From assembly GCF_900110855.1 (NCBI RefSeq), contig NZ_FOFA01000007.1, positions 186,001 to 250,000 on the forward strand: a DNA stretch of 64,000 nucleotides, in the 5' to 3' direction. Origin of the DNA: Microlunatus flavus (GTDB lineage: Bacteria > Actinomycetota > Actinomycetes > Propionibacteriales > Propionibacteriaceae). The notes beneath the pieces are model-generated. The model did not search any database. It was not told the DNA's origin and saw only the letters and a list, made by a program, of their open reading frames with translations. The number at the start of each line of letters is the position of its first letter. The stretch's first letter is position 1. Shown here piece by piece: positions 7,751-15,489 of this stretch. The translations under genes and the position numbers were made by a program.

Positions 7751-9241
7751 GTGAGCGGTCCCTGCGACGAGCTGGCCGAGCTGCGGTCCGGCCTCGTCGA
7801 CGGCGCGCTGTCGCCGCAGGACCGCGAGCGGGTGATCACCCACCTGCTGGGCTGCGCGGAGTGCCGCGCCGACGTCGCCGAGCTGCGCGCCGTGCGCGAC
7901 CTGCTCGGGCGCAGCGCGCGCAGCACCCCGGCCCCGACGCCGCTGTCCGACCGGCTCGTCTCGATCGCCGGCGACGCCTCGGCGCGGCCGTGGACCAAGG
8001 CGTTCGACGGCGGCAGCCCCCTCGCCCTGCCCTCCGAGCGGCACCGGGCCCGCGTGCGCGCCCTCCTCGGCGTCATCGCCGTCGGTGCGGTGGCGACGGC
8101 GCTGGGCATCACGGGATGGTTCGCGGCCCCGGTCGGCAGCCTGGCCGCCGTCGCCGACCCCGCCGACGAGGCGCAGGCCGAGTTCGGCGCCGCGGCTGCC
8201 GAGCTGTCGGTGACCGGCGCTTCGCTCAGCGCCCTGATGCTGCTCGACTCGCTGCCCGAGGCGACCCGCGACGCCGCCGACGTCGACCGTCCGCCGGCGC
8301 GCGGCCGCGACGAGGTGGGGGAGGCGGCCTCGCTCGACCTGCTCGAGCGCGCGCTCGCCGCGGGACGCACGACGACCGTCGACGGCCGCCAGGCCGTCCT
8401 CGCCCGGGTGGAGGAGCACCGCGTCGTCGCCGCGCAGGTGGGCATCGACACCCGCAGCCGGCAGGGCACCCTCGTCAGCGTCTTCGCGCCGTCGGGCTCG
8501 GTGCTCGCCAGCTCGTTCGCCCCCGCCGAGGTCGCCGCGTCCGGTGGGCCGTCGCCGGTCGACCTGATCGCGCACACGTACGCGCTCAGCGCGACGTCGG
8601 GCGTCGAGGTCGCCGGACGCACGGCCAGCGTCGTCGAGGCCACCGACCGTGCCGGCCACGTCGCCAAGCGCTGGTGGGTGGACGCCGCGACGGGCGTCCT
8701 GCTGTGGCAGGAGAGCTACGACGACGACGGGCTGAGCACCGCCGCAGGGTTCACGAGCGTCGAGGTCGTCCCGTACGCCGCGGTCCCGGCCGCCCGGACC
8801 AGCACCCGCTTCCTCACCGCCGGGCTGGCCAGCGCCAGCGCCGCGCGGCTCACGAGCTCCGGGTGGGACTGCAGCGACGAGGTCGCGGGCCTCGACCTGC
8901 TGCAGGTGAGCACCGACACCCCCACCAACCCGCGCTCGGTGCACGCCGTCTACGGCGACGGGGCCAGCACGGTGAGCGTGCTGCAGCGCCACGGACGGCT
9001 CTCGGGGGCACCCAGCGGGGCCGCCTGGGACGACGGCATGGAGGTGTGGCGGCACAAGGGAGCCGTGCGGTGGGCGACCTGGCAGTCGGGGGACACGGTC
9101 TACACCGTCACGACCGACGGTTCCACGAAGCTCCTGCGCCAGGCGGTCGCCGCCTTCCCGCACGAGGGGCCGGTCCGGACGACTACCCTGGGCCGCGTGC
9201 GTGAGGGCTGGTCGAGGATCTTCGCCGATCTGAAGGGCTGA
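7751..9241 (+). CDS. rseA: transmembrane anti-sigma factor fused to an RseB/MucB-like sensor domain
   Basis: A 496-residue protein. The cytoplasmic N-terminus carries the zinc anti-sigma motif H31-x3-C35-x2-C38 (HLLGCAEC). One membrane helix follows at about 104-126, then a ~370-residue extracytoplasmic part. That part has RseB/MucB features: VAKRWWVDAATGVLLWQE near 305, a FTSVEV strand, and the C-terminal YGDGASTVSVLQRHG block. Mycobacterial SigE is held by a short soluble RseA without this sensor, so this is a different design. The order sigE, this gene, htrA mirrors rpoE-rseA-rseB-degP of proteobacteria. It is 1 nt from htrA. Confidence 0.82.
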   Translation: MSGPCDELAELRSGLVDGALSPQDRERVITHLLGCAECRADVAELRAVRDLLGRSARSTPAPTPLSDRLVSIAGDASARPWTKAFDGGSPLALPSERHRARVRALLGVIAVGAVATALGITGWFAAPVGSLAAVADPADEAQAEFGAAAAELSVTGASLSALMLLDSLPEATRDAADVDRPPARGRDEVGEAASLDLLERALAAGRTTTVDGRQAVLARVEEHRVVAAQVGIDTRSRQGTLVSVFAPSGSVLASSFAPAEVAASGGPSPVDLIAHTYALSATSGVEVAGRTASVVEATDRAGHVAKRWWVDAATGVLLWQESYDDDGLSTAAGFTSVEVVPYAAVPAARTSTRFLTAGLASASAARLTSSGWDCSDEVAGLDLLQVSTDTPTNPRSVHAVYGDGASTVSVLQRHGRLSGAPSGAAWDDGMEVWRHKGAVRWATWQSGDTVYTVTTDGSTKLLRQAVAAFPHEGPVRTTTLGRVREGWSRIFADLKG

Positions 9242-9242
9242 G

Positions 9243-10484
9243 ATGGCCGACGGACCGGCCCCGGTTCGCCCGGGCTCATCGCCCCACGCCCCGGCGGCCC
9301 TGGACGGCGCCGAAGCGCCGGACCCCGGCGCCCCCTCCTACACCCCCGCGTCGTACCACTGGCCCTTCGGCGAGCCCGTCGCGCCGTCGACCCCGCCGCG
9401 GACCCGGCGACCCGGGCTCGGCAGCGTGCTGGCCCTGGCCGCCGTCACCGCGCTGCTCGTCGGCGGCGGGGCCGGCTTCGGTGCGGCCCGGCTGACGGAG
9501 CGGCCCGGCACCACGTCCGCGAGCGACCCCACGGCCGACGACCCGGTCCCGGCCCCGGTACCGTCCGGCGAGACGACCACCACCGTGGAGGTCGCCCGCC
9601 GTGCGCTGCCGGGCACGGTGATGATCGAGGTCCGGGGCTCCGGCGAGCAGAGCACGGGCTCGGGCTTCGTGCTCGACCGCGAAGGGCACATCATGACGAA
9701 CAACCACGTCGTCGCCGGGGCCGCCGGCGGGGGGCGGCTGCGCGTCGTGTTCGCCGACGGCCGCCGCGCCGACGCCACGCTCGTGGGTCGCAGCCCGTCG
9801 TACGACCTCGCGGTCGTCAAGGTGAAGGCCGACGAGCGCCTGCGCCCGCTGGAGCTCGGCGACTCGTCGACCGCCGAGGTGGGCGCACCGGTCGTCGCCG
9901 TCGGCTCCCCGCTCGGGCTGCCCGGCACGGTCACCCAGGGCATCGTCTCCGCGCTGGACCGACCGGTCTCGGTCAGCTCCTCGGGCGGCGCGGACGCCCC
10001 GACCGCCTACATCGACGGCATCCAGACCGACGCGTCCATCAACCCGGGCAACTCCGGCGGCCCGCTGGTCGACGCGGCCGCCCGCGTCATCGGCGTGAAC
10101 TCCGCGATCCTCACCCTCGGCTCCGGCCAGGGGCAGGGCGGCAACATCGGCATCGGCTTCGCGATCCCGGCGAACCAGGCCAGGACCATCGCCGACCTGC
10201 TCGTCAAGGACGGCAAGGCCACCTACCCCGTCATCGGCGCGCAGCTGCGCGAGGCGTCCGGCGGGGTCGAGCTGTCGGCCGTCGAGGGCGGGGGACCCGC
10301 GCGCAAGGCAGGCCTGCGGGCCGGCGACCGCGTCTCGGCGGTCGACGACCGTCGGGTGTCGACCCGGGAGGAGCTCGTGGTGGCGGTCCGGACGCACCGG
10401 CCGGGCGAAGCGGTCCGCTTCGCCTACACCCGCGGCGGCGCCAAGCGTTCCGCCGAGGTCACCCTCGGGGCGAAGGTCGGCTGA
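9243..10484 (+). CDS. htrA: membrane-anchored HtrA/DegP-like serine protease
   Basis: A 413-residue trypsin-like protease with a PDZ domain. A Pro-rich cytoplasmic segment precedes one membrane helix (about 59-80), which anchors the catalytic domain outside. The triad is His155 (MTNNHVVAG), Asp188 (SPSYDLAVVKV) and Ser271 (INPGNSGGPLVD). The PDZ domain lies at about 325-405 (AGLRAGDRVSAVDD). It should degrade or refold damaged envelope proteins and may cleave the anti-sigma factor encoded just upstream. Co-transcription with sigE fits a stress-relief role. Confidence 0.94.
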   Translation: MADGPAPVRPGSSPHAPAALDGAEAPDPGAPSYTPASYHWPFGEPVAPSTPPRTRRPGLGSVLALAAVTALLVGGGAGFGAARLTERPGTTSASDPTADDPVPAPVPSGETTTTVEVARRALPGTVMIEVRGSGEQSTGSGFVLDREGHIMTNNHVVAGAAGGGRLRVVFADGRRADATLVGRSPSYDLAVVKVKADERLRPLELGDSSTAEVGAPVVAVGSPLGLPGTVTQGIVSALDRPVSVSSSGGADAPTAYIDGIQTDASINPGNSGGPLVDAAARVIGVNSAILTLGSGQGQGGNIGIGFAIPANQARTIADLLVKDGKATYPVIGAQLREASGGVELSAVEGGGPARKAGLRAGDRVSAVDDRRVSTREELVVAVRTHRPGEAVRFAYTRGGAKRSAEVTLGAKVG

Positions 10485-10485
10485 C

Positions 10486-10902
10486 GTGACACCGCTGCTC
10501 CTCGACATCAACGGGCCCGAGTTCGCGCTGCTCATCGTGCTCGCGGTCATCCTCTTCGGCCCCGAGCGGCTGCCGGACCTCGCCCGCAAGGCCGCGCGGC
10601 TGATCAGCTTCCTCCGCGCCACGGCGAACAACGCCCAGCAGCAGCTCACGCGCGAGCTCGGCCCGGAGTTCCAGAACCTCGACTTCCGCGACCTCAACCC
10701 GCGCTCGTTCATCCAGAAGAACCTGCTCGACAACTCCCTCGTCGCCGACGTCAAGGCCGAGATCAGCGGCATCGGTGAGACGCTCTCGGAGTCTCAGGAC
10801 TCGGTCCGCAAGTCCATCGACGGCGCCGCCGACGACGGCCCGAACGACGCCATGGCCGCCGCAACCCCGGACCGTACGCCGTTCGACGGCGAGGCGACGT
10901 AA
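10486..10902 (+). CDS. tatB: Sec-independent translocase protein TatB
   Basis: A 138-residue twin-arginine translocase component. An N-terminal membrane helix (EFALLIVLAVILFGPERLP) ends in the TatA/B hinge motif, followed by an amphipathic helix (DLARKAARLISFLRATANN) and a long acidic cytoplasmic tail. A Glu lies at the start of the helix, typical for TatB. It begins with GTG 1 nt after the htrA stop. Placement of tatB behind sigE-rseA-htrA matches mycobacteria. Confidence 0.92.
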   Translation: MTPLLLDINGPEFALLIVLAVILFGPERLPDLARKAARLISFLRATANNAQQQLTRELGPEFQNLDFRDLNPRSFIQKNLLDNSLVADVKAEISGIGETLSESQDSVRKSIDGAADDGPNDAMAAATPDRTPFDGEAT

Positions 10903-10948
10903 CTTCTGTCTCCGCTTCGCTCCGACGCGGAGCGGGCTCCAACCCGAT

Positions 10949-11015
10949 GCCTTCCTCCCTCCCGGGCAGGACGAAAAGCGTGTCCTGCCCGTCCGGTCGT
11001 CCAGGCACCGGCGCC
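10949..11015 (+). repeat. hairpin module B
   Basis: Between the flanks GCCTTCCTCCCTC and CCGGTCGTCCAGGC lies a perfect 10-bp stem (10963-10972 with 10982-10991) with the 9-nt loop GAAAAGCGT. The stem sequence differs completely from modules A and C while pairing is kept. Confidence 0.75.
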
Positions 11016-11126
11016 CGCTCCGGCGAGTCTTCTGTCCTCGCTCCGCTCGGACACGGAGCGGGCTCCAACCCGATGCGTGTCTTTTGTCCTCGCTCCGCTC
11101 GGACGCGGTCCGGGCTCTGACCCGGC

Positions 11127-11190
11127 GCCTTCCTCCCTCGTTCGCAGACGAAACGCGTGTCTGCTCTCTCGGTCGTCCAGGCGCCGGCGC
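11127..11190 (+). repeat. hairpin module C
   Basis: The same flanks enclose a 6-bp stem (11144-11149 with 11159-11164) with the loop GAAACGCGT, one base different from module B. Together with A and B this looks like a structured element whose stem is conserved by pairing rather than sequence. Confidence 0.75.
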
Positions 11191-11359
11191 CCGGTCCGGC
11201 GGTAGTCCGGGCAGACCTGCCGGACCACGGCGGTCTACGACCCGACCGTCACCGTCTCGCGCGACGACGAAAGCGTCGGACCAGAGCGCGAGGCGCGTCC
11301 GAGCGGAGCGAGGACATAAGTTGCGGGGCCCGCTCCGCGTCGGAGCGAAGCGGAGACGA

Positions 11360-12523
11360 TCAGAGGGGCGAGAGACCCAGCTGCCGACCCGCCAGGTTGC
11401 GGCCGCGGGCGGCGATGGTGTCGGCGAGGCCGAGGAGTGCCTTCCCGGCTGCCGTCTCGGGGGCGTCGACGACGATCGGGACGCCCTCGTCGCCGCCGGC
11501 GCGGAGCCGCGGGTCCAGGGGGACCTGCGCCAGCACGGGGACGCTGTAGCCGAGCCGGCTGGTGAGGGCGTTCGAGACCGACTCGCCGCCGCCGGTGCCG
11601 AAGAGGTCGTGGCGCTGCAGCTCGCCGCAGTGGGGGCAGGCGACCTCGAGGTACGCCATGTTCTCGACGACGCCGAGGACGCGCTGGTTCATCATCGAGG
11701 CCATGGTGCCGGCGCGCTCGGCGACCTCGGCGGCCGCCTGCTGCGGCGTCGTGACGACGAGGACCTCGGCGTTCGGCAGCTTCTGGCCGAGCGAGATCGC
11801 GACGTCGCCCGTGCCGGGCGGCAGGTCGAGGAGCAGATAGTCGAGGTCTCCCCAGTAGACGTCGGCGAGCATCTGCGTGATCGCCCGGTCGAGGATCGGC
11901 CCACGCCACGCGACGACCTGGTCACGGCGCGGCTTGAGCATGCCGATGGAGATGACCTTCAGCCCCTGCGTGGGGACCGGCATGATCATGTCCTCGACCG
12001 CGGTCGGCCGTGCGTCGGGGACGCCCAGCATCGACGGCACCGAGTGGCCGTAGATGTCGGCGTCCAGCAGGCCGACCATGTGCCCCTTGCGAGCCAGGGC
12101 GAGCGCCAGGTTGACCGTGACCGACGACTTGCCGACCCCGCCCTTGCCGGAGGCGACGGCGATGACCTTGGTCAGCGAACCCGGCTGCGCGAAGGGGATC
12201 TCGCGCTCGGGCGTCCCGCCCTTGAGCACGTCGCGCAGGGCCGTGCGCTGCTCGTCGCTCATGACGCCCAGGTCGACGTCGACGCCGCTGATGCCCTCGA
12301 CGGCGGAGACAGCCGCGGTGACGTCACGGGTCAGCGTCTCCTTCATCGGGCAGCCGGAGACGGTCAGCAGCACCCGGACGCTCGCGCGCCCCTCGGCGTC
12401 CACGTCGAGGGCGTCGACCATCCCGAGCTCGGTGATGGGACGCCTGATCTCGGGGTCGTTCACCCCGTGGAGGGCGGCGCGGACGCGCGGGACGAGCGGG
12501 TGCTCGAGCGTAGGGGTCGTCAT
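11360..12523 (-). CDS. mrp: Mrp/ApbC-type Fe-S cluster carrier ATPase
   Basis: A 387-residue protein with an N-terminal MIP18/DUF59 domain (about 10-100) and a deviant-Walker-A P-loop ATPase (ASGKGGVGKSS, about 125-135). ADIYGHSVP and LDLPPGTGD motifs follow. ACPHCG supplies the Cys-x-x-Cys that bridges an Fe-S cluster in the Mrp dimer. It should deliver Fe-S clusters to apoproteins in the cytosol. GGAGGGACC before the ATG is a strong ribosome site. It converges on tatB across the 450-bp repeat block, as Rv1229c does in mycobacteria. Confidence 0.94.
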   Translation of the reverse strand: MTTPTLEHPLVPRVRAALHGVNDPEIRRPITELGMVDALDVDAEGRASVRVLLTVSGCPMKETLTRDVTAAVSAVEGISGVDVDLGVMSDEQRTALRDVLKGGTPEREIPFAQPGSLTKVIAVASGKGGVGKSSVTVNLALALARKGHMVGLLDADIYGHSVPSMLGVPDARPTAVEDMIMPVPTQGLKVISIGMLKPRRDQVVAWRGPILDRAITQMLADVYWGDLDYLLLDLPPGTGDVAISLGQKLPNAEVLVVTTPQQAAAEVAERAGTMASMMNQRVLGVVENMAYLEVACPHCGELQRHDLFGTGGGESVSNALTSRLGYSVPVLAQVPLDPRLRAGGDEGVPIVVDAPETAAGKALLGLADTIAARGRNLAGRQLGLSPL

Positions 12524-12572
12524 GGTCCCTCCAGCCTAGGTCGCGACCGCAGCCGTCACGGGCCGCCGACGG

Positions 12573-13226
12573 TCAGCGGGACCGGACACCCTCGTCGCGC
12601 CGGCTGCCACCGTTCGCGGCGTCGCGCCGGGCGCCGTTGGTCGGGGGCCGTCGGTCGGGACGCTCCGACGTCCGGGGCTGGTCGAGCCCCTCCTGCCCGT
12701 CGTCGTCCTCGTCGTCGAGCTCGTCGATGATCTCCCGCAGCTCGGCGCGCAGCTGGCCGCGCAGGAAGTCCCGGGTGGCCAGCTCGCCGACCGACATCCG
12801 CAGGCCGGCGATCTCGCGGGCCAGGAAGTCCATGTCGGCCCGGCTCTGCGCCGTCTGCTCCCGGTCCGCCTCGAGCGCGACGCGGTCGCGGGCCTCCTGG
12901 CGGTTCTGCGCCAGCAGGATCAGGGGCGCGGCGTACGAGGCCTGCAGCGAGAGGACGAGGGTGAGGAAGATGAACGGGTACTCGTCGAAACGTGGTCGCG
13001 GCGGGCCGTAGGGGACGTTCCAGAGGACCCAGACGATGATGACCACCGTCATGCCGCCCAGGAACCGTGCGGTGCCCATGAAGCGGGCGAACCCCTCGGC
13101 GAACTTGCCGAAGGCGTCACGGTCCCAGCGCACGCGGGGCAGTACGGAGCGGGTGCGCCGCCCCGGGGTGTTCAGCCGCTGCTGCTCCCGGCTGCCGAGG
13201 TCGTTGTCGCGCTCAGCCCTGGCCAC
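12573..13226 (-). CDS. DUF1003 membrane protein
   Basis: A 217-residue protein. Two membrane helices follow a charged N-terminus (about 52-72, TVVIIVWVLWN, and about 85-107, FIFLTLVLSLQASYAAPLILLAQNRQ), the signature of DUF1003. An acidic, coiled C-terminal region and a disordered Arg/Asp tail complete it. Its start lies inside the upstream MgtE_N gene (14-nt overlap), so the two are co-translated. The role is unknown; the pairing with an MgtE-like regulatory protein hints at magnesium or membrane homeostasis, but this is inference. Confidence 0.85.
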   Translation of the reverse strand: MARAERDNDLGSREQQRLNTPGRRTRSVLPRVRWDRDAFGKFAEGFARFMGTARFLGGMTVVIIVWVLWNVPYGPPRPRFDEYPFIFLTLVLSLQASYAAPLILLAQNRQEARDRVALEADREQTAQSRADMDFLAREIAGLRMSVGELATRDFLRGQLRAELREIIDELDDEDDDGQEGLDQPRTSERPDRRPPTNGARRDAANGGSRRDEGVRSR

Positions 13227-14550
13227 GGCTCACCGCCTCGTCGAGCGGGCGGACGGGCGGGATCTGGCCGATGCCGGTGGCCTCCTCGAGCGGTGCGTCC
13301 AGCTGGTCGCCGCGCCAGTCGGTCGGCAGCGCGTGGTCGAGCACGTCGTCGACGGTGATGGCGCCGATGAGGCGGTGACTGGAGTCGACCACCGGCGCGT
13401 TGACCAGGTTGTACGTCGCGAAGTAGCGGCTGACGGCGTGCAGGCCCGCGTCCACGCTGACCGGTTCGATGTCGGTGTCCACGAGGGCCGAGACGAGCGT
13501 CGACGGCGGCTCGCGCAGCAGCCGCTGGAAGTGCACGGCGCCGATGTAGCGCCCGGTCGGCGTCTCCAGCGGTGCGCGGCAGACGTACGCCATGCAGGCC
13601 AGGGCGGGCGTCAGCGTCGGCTCGCGGATCCGGGCCAGCGCGTCCGCCACCGTCGCGTCCGGCGGCAGCACGACCGGCTCCGGCGTCATCATGCCGCCGG
13701 CGGTGAACTCGCTGTAGCTCAGCAGCCGGCGCACGTCGCGCGCCTCGCTCGGCTCCATGTGCTGCAGCAGCACCTCGGCCATGTCGTCGCTGAGCTCGTT
13801 GATCAGGTCCGCCGCGTCGTCGGGGTCCATCTCCTCCAGCACGTCGGCGGCCCGGTCGGGCTCGAGCTGGGAGATCAGCGCCACCTGCTCGTCCTCGGGC
13901 AGCTCCTCGATCGCGTCCGCGAGCTTGGTGTCGTCGAGGGCCGAGGCCACCTCGACGCGCCGTTCCGGCGTCATCTCGTGGAGCTCGCGCGCCACGTCGG
14001 CGGCCTTCATGTCCTCGAGCTGGGCGAGCAGCTGCTCGGTGCCCTGGCCCCCGTCGGTCGTCCCGGGCAGGCGGATGCTGCGCCAGTCGACGATGGTCAC
14101 GTTGCCCGGCCGGCCGAAGCGGCGCGCCGGCCCGGCGGCGCGCAGGGCCACCTGCGAGAGCTCCCAGTCGCGCGAGCGCACCGGCGTCATCGCCACGTCG
14201 AAGATCACCGCCCGGCTGGGTCCGGCCGGGTCCAGCCGCTCGACCCCGAGGTCGAAGAGGTCGTCGATCACCAGGGTCTCGGAGTCGCGCCGCTCGAAGC
14301 GGCGCGTGTTCACCACGCCGGAGATCACGACCTGCACCGCGTCGATGCTGGAGGTGCGGACCATCGGGATGAAGATCCGGTGCCGCGCGAAGAGCTCGAC
14401 GACCAGGCCCTTGACCCGGGGCGCGAGGAACCCCGCGCGTCGCTGCACGACGACGTCGCGCAGCCGTCCCACCTGGTCGCCCGAGAGGTCGAGGACCGGC
14501 AGGCCACGGATGCGGGAGACGAAGATCGTGCTCGAGGTCGCGGACGCCAC
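13213..14550 (-). CDS. MgtE N-domain/CBS protein lacking the transport domain
   Basis: A 445-residue soluble protein. The first ~170 residues (VSRIRGLPVLDLSGDQVGRLRDVVV) look like a PRC-barrel. Next comes an MgtE superhelical domain (EQLLAQLEDMKAADVARELHEM onward, with DPDDAADLINELSDD), then a CBS pair ending GAITVDDVLDHALP. The channel-forming membrane domain of true MgtE is absent, as in mycobacterial Rv1232c, so it is more likely a sensor or partner than a transporter. I chose the GTG at 14550, six nt after a GATAAT -10-like hexamer. Confidence 0.82.
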   Translation of the reverse strand: MASATSSTIFVSRIRGLPVLDLSGDQVGRLRDVVVQRRAGFLAPRVKGLVVELFARHRIFIPMVRTSSIDAVQVVISGVVNTRRFERRDSETLVIDDLFDLGVERLDPAGPSRAVIFDVAMTPVRSRDWELSQVALRAAGPARRFGRPGNVTIVDWRSIRLPGTTDGGQGTEQLLAQLEDMKAADVARELHEMTPERRVEVASALDDTKLADAIEELPEDEQVALISQLEPDRAADVLEEMDPDDAADLINELSDDMAEVLLQHMEPSEARDVRRLLSYSEFTAGGMMTPEPVVLPPDATVADALARIREPTLTPALACMAYVCRAPLETPTGRYIGAVHFQRLLREPPSTLVSALVDTDIEPVSVDAGLHAVSRYFATYNLVNAPVVDSSHRLIGAITVDDVLDHALPTDWRGDQLDAPLEEATGIGQIPPVRPLDEAVSRGQG

Positions 14551-14666
14551 GGGGCGATTATCGTCCCCGGTACGCGTCCGTCTCACCGGCGACGCGTGCG
14601 AGGCTCGTGCGGGCCGCACACCGGCCTGCTGGCGGGACACCGATGATCATGGAGAGGAGCGACGCC

Positions 14667-15401
14667 GTGGCTGATGATCATGGTGCGGGCCGCGTGAGGT
14701 TCAAGGACCTCTGCGTCGACGTGGGCGACCTCGACGCCGCGGCCGCCTTCTTCGGGCCGCTGCTGGGGCTGGAGCAGCAGGAGCGGCGCGACGCGGTGCT
14801 CCTGCTCGGCGACGACGTGGCCGAGCACGCGGTGTGGCTGAACCTCGTCCCCGAGCCGCGGACGGTCAAGAACCGGGTGCACCTCGACGTCGACGTGGCT
14901 GCCGTGGACGACGTCCTGGCCCTCGATGCGCGGGTGCTCGACGCCAGCCAGCCCTGGACGGTGCTGACGCAGGACCAGGCTGGCGAGCTGTGCGTCTTCG
15001 TCCGGCCACCCGATCGGCTGCGGCCCTACCGCCTGTACGAGCTCGTCGTCGACTGCGCCGACCCGTGGGCGGTCGGTGCGTGGTGGGCCGAACGGTTCGG
15101 CGTGGAGCTGCAGGACGACGGCGAGGTCGTGTGGCTCGACGGTGGCCCCGACGGACGCCCGGCGACGACGAGCGGGCTGCCGTGGGAGCTCGTCTTCGCC
15201 GCCGTGCCTGAACGGAAGCGGGTGAAGAACCGCGTGCACTTCGACGTCGAGGGCTCGACCGCGGCGCTGCTCGAGGCGGGGGCGACGCTGCTCCGTGCGC
15301 AGGACGACGAGGTCGCCTGGGACGTGCTGGCCGACCCCGAGGGCAACGAGTTCTGCGTGTTCGCGCCCGGGAAGGGTGGTGCCGGCAACCCTCGACCGTG
15401 A
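14667..15401 (+). CDS. two-domain VOC (glyoxalase/bleomycin-resistance fold) protein
   Basis: A 244-residue protein made of two related VOC modules. Each ends in a matching motif: KNRVHLDVDV in the first half and KNRVHFDVEG then DPEGNEFCVF in the second. The first module begins RFKDLCVDVGDLDAAAAFF. This is the actinobacterial glyoxalase-like group of unknown substrate. I chose the GTG at 14667 because GGAGAGG is 9 nt upstream; in-frame ATGs at 14643 and 14649 are alternatives. Confidence 0.8.
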   Translation: MADDHGAGRVRFKDLCVDVGDLDAAAAFFGPLLGLEQQERRDAVLLLGDDVAEHAVWLNLVPEPRTVKNRVHLDVDVAAVDDVLALDARVLDASQPWTVLTQDQAGELCVFVRPPDRLRPYRLYELVVDCADPWAVGAWWAERFGVELQDDGEVVWLDGGPDGRPATTSGLPWELVFAAVPERKRVKNRVHFDVEGSTAALLEAGATLLRAQDDEVAWDVLADPEGNEFCVFAPGKGGAGNPRP

Positions 15402-15489
15402 CTGGAGAGGTCGCTGCGACCCCTGTGCACCCGGGTGGCGCGGGGCTACGGTGCTCGGGCTCGGGGACCCAGATGCTGCGGAGGCCCAC

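Larger units (their letters stand above)
10908..11357. repeat. 450-bp block bounded by a perfect 29-bp inverted repeat
   Basis: The arms are 10908-10936 and 11329-11357, exact reverse complements. The left arm starts 5 nt after the tatB stop and the right arm ends 2 nt before the mrp stop. Inside, a second exact 23-bp inverted pair (11085-11107 with 11294-11316) carries the TCCTCGCTCCGCTCGGAC core also seen after glgC. There is no gene. It could be a non-autonomous mobile element, or nested copies of a terminator-like repeat at a convergent junction. Confidence 0.75.

Noticed and set aside
13213-14550. True MgtE magnesium transporter
   Set aside because: The MgtE_N and CBS parts are clear, but the membrane channel domain is absent.
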